A stretch of 8,787 nt of DNA from Actinomycetota bacterium (lineage in GTDB: Bacteria; Actinomycetota; Acidimicrobiia; Actinomarinales; Actinomarinaceae): assembly GCA_027729925.1 (NCBI GenBank), contig JAQCEB010000028.1, positions 1 to 8,787 on the forward strand. The letters run 5' to 3'. The notes under the pieces are model-generated. The model did not search any database, was not told the origin of the DNA, and saw only the letters and a list, made by a program, of their open reading frames with translations. Position numbers and translations under genes: made by a program. Positions 4,576 to 8,787 of this stretch are shown one piece after another. Positions within the stretch are counted from its first letter, which is position 1. The number at the start of each line of letters is the position of its first letter.

Positions 4576-5514
4576 ATGCATGTACCAGATGGTTTTATTA
4601 ATGCGCCAGTTTCAGCAGCAACAGGACTGTTGAGTATTAGTACACTCTGGGCATATGTAAGATCAGCCAAGAATTTAGTTGCAGATAAGTTTATTGCTTT
4701 GACAGGTATGATGTCAGCCTTGATTTTTGTTTTACAAATGATTAACTTTCCAGTAGCTGCGGGTACAAGCGGTCATTTATTAGGTGGAGCACTTGCAGTA
4801 ATTGTTCTAGGGCCAAGTTTAGGATTAATTTGTTTGTCGGTAGTTGTAATAATTCAGTCATTGTTGTTTGCTGATGGAGGACTGAGTGCACTAGGAATTA
4901 ATGTGCTAAACATGGCAATAGTAACAACTTTGATTAGCTGGTTTGTAGTGAAAAACTGGATAAAGTTAATCGGCAATACCAGGACATCTTTACTGTCTGT
5001 AAGCTTTGTTGCTGGTGTAATTTCTGTTGTATTTTCTTCAATTGCTTTTACTTTAGAATATGCAATAGGTGGCACTGTATCTGTGCCTATTGGTAGTGTT
5101 TTAATTGCAATGATTTCAACACATTTTTTAATAGGCATTGGAGAAGGGATTATTACAGTATTAATAATTTCATTGCTGTTAAAAGTACGTTCCGATTTAA
5201 TCTTTGCTGCTGATGAAAAGAGAAATTCAAAAAATTCTGGTGCATCAATATATGGATTTCTAATTTTTATAATTTTATTACTTAGCTTATTAACACCCTT
5301 TGCATATAGCTCACCAGATGGGTTGGAGTCAGTTTCAGAAGCTTTCGGTTTTGAATCAACAAGTGGTGTTGTTTTGTTTTTAGATGACTACGGAATAGAT
5401 GGAATAAACAATAATTTTATATCTACTGTATTAAGTGCACTTTTAGGTATCTTAATAATAATTTTTATTTTTAATGTTGTGTCAAAAAAGTTAAAGAGTG
5501 GGAAAAATTTTTAA
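4576..5514 (+). CDS. cbiM: CbiM-type cobalt/nickel ECF transporter component fused to PDGLE domain
   Basis: This is a 312-residue membrane protein. Residues 1 to about 210 are the CbiM/NikM substrate-binding unit: it starts MHVPDGF, and the free N-terminus, His2 and His67 (GTSGHLLGG, 64-71) match the metal ligands known for the family. FADGGLSALGINVLNMA (98-114) and HFLIGIGEG (183-191) are further signatures. Residues about 226-305 form a CbiN-like PDGLE module with two helices around SPDGLESV (246-253). Together these take up Co2+ or Ni2+ across the cytoplasmic membrane, cobalt serving cobalamin synthesis. No CbiQ permease or CbiO ATPase gene is adjacent on either side. Family work shows that M plus N alone can give low-level uptake. 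The ATG must be exact because the N-terminus binds metal, and a leaderless start guarantees that. No cobalamin riboswitch is seen. Confidence 0.93.
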   Translation: MHVPDGFINAPVSAATGLLSISTLWAYVRSAKNLVADKFIALTGMMSALIFVLQMINFPVAAGTSGHLLGGALAVIVLGPSLGLICLSVVVIIQSLLFADGGLSALGINVLNMAIVTTLISWFVVKNWIKLIGNTRTSLLSVSFVAGVISVVFSSIAFTLEYAIGGTVSVPIGSVLIAMISTHFLIGIGEGIITVLIISLLLKVRSDLIFAADEKRNSKNSGASIYGFLIFIILLLSLLTPFAYSSPDGLESVSEAFGFESTSGVVLFLDDYGIDGINNNFISTVLSALLGILIIIFIFNVVSKKLKSGKNF

Positions 5515-5558
5515 TAATTTTTTTGCATTTTAAATTTTTTTATTGTAAATTTATATTA

Positions 5559-5600
5559 CTTTTTAAGAAGAAAATCTTTATAGACAATCTTTTTAAGAAG
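5559..5600 (+). repeat. pair of 12-bp near-palindromic repeats, 30 bp apart
   Basis: CTTTTTAAGAAG occurs at 5559-5570 and 5589-5600. Each copy is nearly its own reverse complement (CTT-YTTAAR-AAG), and the 30-bp start-to-start distance is close to three helical turns. They lie between the cbiM stop and the structured hairpin. They could be operators for the downstream transcription unit or low-complexity coincidence in AT-rich DNA. Confidence 0.45.
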
Positions 5601-5612
5601 TAAAAAAGAGAT

Positions 5613-5662
5613 AACCCTTGAAGCAGGAAATCTGGCAACAGATTGCGGAGTTTTCAAGGGTT
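5613..5662 (+). terminator. composite hairpin with GCAA tetraloop; terminator or small structured RNA
   Basis: The outer stem is AACCCTTGAA (5613-5622) with TTCAAGGGTT (5653-5662), 10 perfect pairs. The inner stem is AATCTG (5629-5634) with CAGATT (5639-5644), closed by a GCAA tetraloop. Between them lie purine-rich internal strands, GCAGGA and GCGGAGTT. A T-rich run (TTTTCTCATTTTT, 5661-5673) follows, so termination of cbiM transcripts is the simplest role. The interrupted stem and GNRA loop are more elaborate than an ordinary terminator and could be a small RNA or leader element. I do not match it to a known riboswitch class. Confidence 0.65.
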
Positions 5663-5686
5663 TTCTCATTTTTACAGATCTTTAGT

Positions 5687-5692
5687 TATCAT
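5687..5692 (+). promoter_or_regulatory. candidate -10 box, leaderless start of uracil-DNA glycosylase
   Basis: TATCAT, then CTATTTG (7 nt), then the ATG at 5700. It is the same hexamer as at 93-98. It favours the ATG at 5700 over the TTG at 5643, which lies inside the hairpin at 5613-5662. Confidence 0.5.
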
Positions 5693-5699
5693 CTATTTG

Positions 5700-6284
5700 A
5701 TGAACAAAATTCTTGATTTTGAAAAATTAAAAAAAGTCTGTCTAGATTGTAAACAATGTAATTTATCAAAAACTAGAACGAATGTAGTTTTTGGTAGAGG
5801 TAATCCAAATACAAAAATTTTTGTTATTGGAGAAGGACCTGGACATAATGAGGATATTGAAGGACTAGCTTTTGTGGGTCGAGCAGGTAAACTTCTTGAT
5901 GCTGCTTTCCAATCGGTTGGAATTGATACAAATAAAGACTGTTATATATCAAATATTGTAAAGTGTAGACCCCCTAATAATAGAAAACCACTAAATGAAG
6001 AAATTCAAAGTTGCTCATCTTGGCTAAATCAGCAAATAAACTTAATCAACCCAAGAATAATTGTTTTAGCTGGCTCAACAGCTGTTGAATCGTATTTACA
6101 TATAAAAGAACCAATTTCAAAAATTAGAGGTAAATGGATTGAAAGAGATGGTAGAAAATTTATGCCAATTTTTCATCCATCTTATTTATTAAGAAATCCT
6201 TCAAAAGAAAAAGGGAAACCAAAATGGTTAACTTGGAAAGATTTAAAATTAGTAAAAACTGAATTGGAAGCTCTAAAAAAATAG
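5700..6284 (+). CDS. family 4 uracil-DNA glycosylase, [4Fe-4S]
   Basis: This 194-residue base-excision repair enzyme removes uracil, from cytosine deamination or misincorporation, from DNA. The cluster ligands are Cys17 and Cys20 (CKQCNL) plus Cys89 and Cys105 (C-x15-C), as in family 4; Cys14 is an extra nearby Cys. Motif A is GEGPGHNEDIEGLAFVGRAG (44-63), which binds water and uracil. SNIVKCRPPNNRKP (84-97) leads into the cluster, and FHPSYLLR (158-165) is the minor-groove intercalation motif with the family His. Length agrees with the family (about 190-220). The upstream in-frame TTG would add 19 residues read from the hairpin sequence, with no family similarity, so the ATG at 5700 is preferred. 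It ends about 20 nt before the TPP riboswitch region of the next gene. Confidence 0.93.
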   Translation: MNKILDFEKLKKVCLDCKQCNLSKTRTNVVFGRGNPNTKIFVIGEGPGHNEDIEGLAFVGRAGKLLDAAFQSVGIDTNKDCYISNIVKCRPPNNRKPLNEEIQSCSSWLNQQINLINPRIIVLAGSTAVESYLHIKEPISKIRGKWIERDGRKFMPIFHPSYLLRNPSKEKGKPKWLTWKDLKLVKTELEALKK

Positions 6285-6303
6285 TTAAAAATATTATTTA
6301 TAG

Positions 6304-6388
6304 CTAAACTTTAAACTACGGGAGCTAAGGCTGAGAGGGTTAATCCGACCGTTACACTTGCTAGATAATGCTGGCGAAGGAAATCTCA
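6304..6388 (+). promoter_or_regulatory. TPP riboswitch (THI element)
   Basis: The conserved parts appear in order: CTACGGGAGC (6317-6325), GGCTGAGA (6329-6336) for the pyrimidine pocket, CCG (6345-6347) pairing back to CGG (6319-6321) as P2, and a short P3 made of AGC (6323-6325) and GCT (6330-6332). Then come CTTG (6357-6360), CTAG-ATAATG-CTGG (6361-6374) as P5 with its loop, and CGAAGGAA (6375-6382), whose AAG pairs with CTT as P4. It senses thiamine pyrophosphate and normally turns expression down when TPP is ample. Outer P1 boundaries are approximate, as pairing there is weak. It sits directly in front of the symporter gene; an ATG inside it (6368) is not the start. Confidence 0.93.
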
Positions 6389-6395
6389 ACTTTTT

Positions 6396-6411
6396 CTCTT
6401 AAATTTAGGAG
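6396..6411 (+). promoter_or_regulatory. Shine-Dalgarno AGGAG inside a potential sequestering hairpin
   Basis: AGGAG (6407-6411) lies 4 nt before the ATG at 6416. CTCTT (6396-6400) can pair with it (one G-U pair) around an AAATTT loop, which would hide the ribosome-binding site. There is no T run after the riboswitch, so control of translation initiation is more likely than termination. The switch between folds is inferred. Confidence 0.6.
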
Positions 6412-6415
6412 TTAT

Positions 6416-7771
6416 ATGAATCCAAATATTTATGTTTTTTTAATAATTGTATTTTTCTTTTTTATCACAAAAAATTTAGTCTCATCTGATAAAAGCTATT
6501 TTAAAACTGAAAAAATACAGGGTACAACAACCTTAACTTTGAGTTTTTTTGCGAGCGGTATGGGTTTGTGGATATTAACTTCCCCAGCTGAAGTTGGATG
6601 GTATGGACTTGGATTTGATGTATTAGGTTATGCAATCTCAGCAGCAACACCATTTTTACTTCTCTATTTCTTTGGTCCAAAGATTGCAAATTTAATAACC
6701 GAAGGTACGACTTTGCCAGAGTTTCTTAGAAGTAAATTTGGTATTGGCGCACAAAAACTGGTTTCTGGATTAGCTAGCGTTTATATGTTTACTTTTCTAA
6801 TTGCTGAACTCGCTTCAATCTATATAGTTTTTCCAGTTTTGTATCCAGAATTTGGAATAGAAGTAGTTGTGCTTATTGCATTTGGAAGCCTTTTGTATTT
6901 ATTTAAATCTGGATTTAAAGCTTCGTTAATAACAGATCGTATTCAAGGAGTAGCAATAGTTGGATTGCTATCATATTTAATTTTTACACTTTTAAAAAGT
7001 TACGAATATTCAGAAATTATGGATAATGCTTCATTAGGCGGCTTCAATGAATTTACTTTTTTTAGCTTTAAATCTGCATTAGCTGTAATAATAGCGGTTA
7101 CCGGAGCTGAAATATTCTCACAGGGTTATTGGCAAAGAACTTTTTCTGCAAAAAATAGTTCCGTTATAAAAAAGTCATCAATTTTTGCTGGCTTACTTTG
7201 TTTTGTAACAATTTACTTTTTAGGGTTCTTTGGCACTGTTGGTGCGGGTATGGGTTTAGAAAATCCATCACTTAGTTTTGTTCAGCAATTTGAATTTGAC
7301 CCAGTATTTTCTTCAATCTTTTTAATACTTGCAACCCTACTTGTTCTTTCAAGTGTTGATACTCTACAGAATGCGATTGCTGCAACTCTAACAATAGATA
7401 TTTTTGAATCAAATAAAAAAACTGGTCAGTTATTAACAATTATTTTGACAATCGCCGCTGTATTTTTTTCAACAAGAGTCGAAAACATTTTTACATTATT
7501 TCTATTAGCTGATTTATTTACGGCTTTAATAGTTGTACCAACTTTCTTTCAGTTTAAAAAATCACTAACCTCAAAATCATTTTTGATTATTTTTGTGCTT
7601 GGTGCAGTATCAACATTCTTTTATAGGTTTTTATTTGTTGATGTTGAAGTTAATCCAGGAGGTCTTTTCATACCAACCGATATTTATGGACTTGCTGACT
7701 TAAATACATTTTTGGTTGCAATTACTTCAACTTTGATTGGATGTTTAATCTTTGATAGGATAAAAAAATGA
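6416..7771 (+). CDS. SSS-family sodium:solute symporter, probable thiamine or precursor uptake (thiV-like)
   Basis: This 451-residue protein has about 12-13 transmembrane helices in the solute:sodium symporter fold. Visible signatures are FFASGMGLWILTSPAEVGWYG (44-64) in the broken first core helix, SLITDRIQG (170-178), EIFSQGYWQRTFSAKNSSV (232-250, the typical QR-x-x-x-AK region) and SSVDTLQNA (312-320), where Ser/Asp residues of the Na2 site lie. A TPP riboswitch upstream implies that the substrate is thiamine, its pyrimidine precursor HMP or a related breakdown product; SAR11 bacteria use a riboswitch-linked SSS transporter called ThiV in this way. The start at 6416 has a strong AGGAG. An in-frame ATG at 6368 lies inside the riboswitch core and is rejected. 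It overlaps the next gene by ATGA. Confidence 0.92.
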   Translation: MNPNIYVFLIIVFFFFITKNLVSSDKSYFKTEKIQGTTTLTLSFFASGMGLWILTSPAEVGWYGLGFDVLGYAISAATPFLLLYFFGPKIANLITEGTTLPEFLRSKFGIGAQKLVSGLASVYMFTFLIAELASIYIVFPVLYPEFGIEVVVLIAFGSLLYLFKSGFKASLITDRIQGVAIVGLLSYLIFTLLKSYEYSEIMDNASLGGFNEFTFFSFKSALAVIIAVTGAEIFSQGYWQRTFSAKNSSVIKKSSIFAGLLCFVTIYFLGFFGTVGAGMGLENPSLSFVQQFEFDPVFSSIFLILATLLVLSSVDTLQNAIAATLTIDIFESNKKTGQLLTIILTIAAVFFSTRVENIFTLFLLADLFTALIVVPTFFQFKKSLTSKSFLIIFVLGAVSTFFYRFLFVDVEVNPGGLFIPTDIYGLADLNTFLVAITSTLIGCLIFDRIKK

Positions 7772-8124
7772 AAATTGTAGGTTTTAAAATACCTGTTTTA
7801 GATTTAGATAAAGCTATTGAGTTTTACGTAGATGTCTTAGGATTTAGTTTAGTTTTTAGGGCTGATGAATTTGGTTGGCTAACTTTACAGCAGGAGAAAG
7901 TTCAGTTTGGTCTTTATATACCCGGTCAGGGAGGTGGTACACGTAAACCTGGTGGAAGTATTGATTTTTCATTTTCTATTGAAGATATTGTTTCTTTACA
8001 AACAAATTTGAAGAAAAATAGTGCTTTAGTCAGTGATATAGCTGATACTGCTGATGGGATGCAAGTAATTGATGTGACTGATCCATTTGGAAATGTTTTA
8101 ACTTTTAGAAAACAAAATAATTGA
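7768..8124 (+). CDS. VOC (glyoxalase/bleomycin-resistance fold) protein, probable non-metal form
   Basis: This 118-residue protein has two beta-alpha-beta-beta-beta modules: residues 1 to about 55, with KIPVLDLDKAIEFYVDVLGF (7-26), and about 63-115, with SIDFSFSIEDI (64-74) and TDPFGNVLTF (104-113). Both modules are clear family matches. The usual metal ligands seem absent: the first-strand His is replaced near Gly5/Phe6, and the terminal Glu after the DP-x-GN motif is Thr112. It may bind a small ligand or use other chemistry instead of acting as a glyoxalase. Its ATG overlaps the symporter stop by 4 nt, so it is translationally coupled and falls under the TPP riboswitch. A role in handling thiamine or a degraded thiamine compound is a hypothesis from context only. 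Confidence 0.87.
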   Translation: MKIVGFKIPVLDLDKAIEFYVDVLGFSLVFRADEFGWLTLQQEKVQFGLYIPGQGGGTRKPGGSIDFSFSIEDIVSLQTNLKKNSALVSDIADTADGMQVIDVTDPFGNVLTFRKQNN

Positions 8125-8148
8125 ACTTGCATTAATTTAATGTAGTTT

Positions 8149-8154
8149 TAGTAT
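8149..8154 (+). promoter_or_regulatory. candidate -10 box, leaderless start at 8161
   Basis: TAGTAT, then CAATTC, then the ATG at 8161. TTGCAT at 8127-8132 is a possible -35 at a 16-nt spacer, the same geometry as the cbiM promoter. A 13-nt palindrome, CATTAA-T-TTAATG (8130-8142), lies between the two. Confidence 0.5.
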
Positions 8155-8160
8155 CAATTC

Positions 8161-8787
8161 ATGAAACCAAATCAACTAAATCTTTTCACAAAACTTTCAC
8201 AATTACAATCATCAAATGATCATTTGTTTGTAACTTCAACGAAAATGGACTTTGAGAAAAACAGATATAAAAGTGAGATATGGCATAGAAAAGATAATCG
8301 ATGGGATGTTTTTAAATCTGGTGAAGAACTTTCGTTTTCAAGTACAAAAGTGAATACTCTAGGAGATGTTGTATTTTTAGAAAGTAATTTAGATAAAAAC
8401 AAAAAAGATAACAAGTTTAGGATTGTTTTTCAAAAACACTCCTCCGATAAGTCAAAAGATGTGTTTATTTCAAGTGATCCAATAACAAATTTTGCTTGGG
8501 TAGATGATGAAAATATTTTTGTAGTTGTAGAAAATTGGAACTCCAAATATAAAGAAATTAAAGAAAAGGAATCTGAACCCAAATATATTGAGAAATTACC
8601 TTTTAGATATGACAATATTGGGGATATTTTTAATAAAAAAAGCCAACTTCTAGAAGTAAACATCAAAAGTAAAACTGTAAAAACTATAGCTGATACTGAA
8701 AAGACTGACTACTTATCAATACAGTCGGTAGTAAAAATTAAAAATACTTACTATTTTCTATCATCAAAACACAATAAAAAAGGAACG
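8161..8787 (+). CDS. S9 family (prolyl oligopeptidase/acylaminoacyl-peptidase-like) peptidase, N-terminal part
   Basis: The frame is open from the ATG at 8161 to the window edge, 209 codons with no stop. The sequence shows repeated short beta strands typical of the N-terminal propeller of S9 peptidases: HLFVTSTKMDFEKNRYKSEI (21-40), DVVFLESNLDK (68-78), ITNFAWVDDENIFVVVEN (near 108-125), and PFRYDNIGDIFNKKSQLLEV followed by VKTIADTEKTDY. The arrangement of PFRYDNIG followed by a hydrophobic 'LLEVNIKSKTVKTI' matches S9 blades (polar turn, strand, then a term for the attached load). There is no signal peptide, so it is presumably cytoplasmic. The catalytic hydrolase domain with Ser, Asp and His lies beyond the window, so the family call rests on the propeller only. 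Confidence 0.7.
   Translation, partial: MKPNQLNLFTKLSQLQSSNDHLFVTSTKMDFEKNRYKSEIWHRKDNRWDVFKSGEELSFSSTKVNTLGDVVFLESNLDKNKKDNKFRIVFQKHSSDKSKDVFISSDPITNFAWVDDENIFVVVENWNSKYKEIKEKESEPKYIEKLPFRYDNIGDIFNKKSQLLEVNIKSKTVKTIADTEKTDYLSIQSVVKIKNTYYFLSSKHNKKGT

Noticed and set aside
5515..5612. CRISPR-like array suggested by repeated T-rich units after cbiM
   Set aside because: Only one 12-bp sequence recurs twice; there are no regular repeats and spacers.
5643..5699. TTG start at 5643 for the uracil-DNA glycosylase
   Set aside because: The extra 19 residues are read from the hairpin and T-rich DNA and resemble nothing in the family, while an ATG at 5700 has a suitable -10 box and gives the normal family length.
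6368..6415. ATG start at 6368 for the symporter
   Set aside because: This ATG is the conserved GATAATG of the TPP aptamer. The ATG at 6416 has AGGAG in front and gives a normal N-terminal helix.

Overview
The window comes from an AT-rich bacterial genome with tightly packed genes, overlapping stop/start codons and several genes that seem to be transcribed without a 5' leader. A recurring arrangement supports this: a TANNNT -10 hexamer followed by only 6-7 nt and then the start codon. Very low GC, compact genes, TPP-riboswitch control of a sodium:solute symporter and leaderless starts would fit a streamlined planktonic, perhaps marine actinobacterial, lineage. That placement is inference; no marker gene here settles it.

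Positions 1-1687 are an accessory region built around a tRNA-Ile(GAU) integration target. Two identical 44-bp copies of the 3' half of this tRNA (1013-1056 and 1644-1687) lie on the + strand with no 5' half beside either. They look like the right-hand attachment sites of tandem integrated elements, with the intact tRNA-Ile expected to the left of the window. The left element contributes a divergent gene start (1-34, minus) and a membrane-anchored protein with a PH/GRAM-like domain (105-770), which is visibly richer in GC than the rest, followed by about 240 nt of non-coding repeat-bearing DNA. The small interval between the two repeats holds a polytopic membrane protein (1124-1483) and the catalytic C-terminal remnant of a tyrosine integrase, joined directly to the second repeat.

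Positions 1688-4555 carry small, mostly single-function genes. These are a SemiSWEET sugar transporter (1736-2002) followed by a small exported or lipid-anchored protein, and a leftward operon of a DUF3445 (heme-dependent oxidative N-demethylase-like) protein, a nucleoside 2-deoxyribosyltransferase-like protein and a tiny membrane protein. A divergent monoacylglycerol-lipase-type alpha/beta hydrolase ends at a perfect 15-bp inverted repeat.

Positions 4556-8787 look like backbone. cbiM fused to a PDGLE/CbiN-type domain stands alone with no CbiQ or CbiO next to it. After it comes a structured intergenic region with a 10-bp outer stem and an inner GCAA-capped stem, then a family 4 [4Fe-4S] uracil-DNA glycosylase. 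Next is a TPP riboswitch that precedes an SSS-family symporter, probably for thiamine or a thiamine precursor, which is translationally coupled to a VOC protein lacking the usual metal ligands. The window ends inside the N-terminal propeller of an S9-type peptidase. The most informative new signals are the tandem tRNA-Ile attachment sites with the integrase-att junction, the leaderless promoter pattern, the riboswitch-symporter-VOC unit, and the hairpins at 4523-4555 and 5613-5662.
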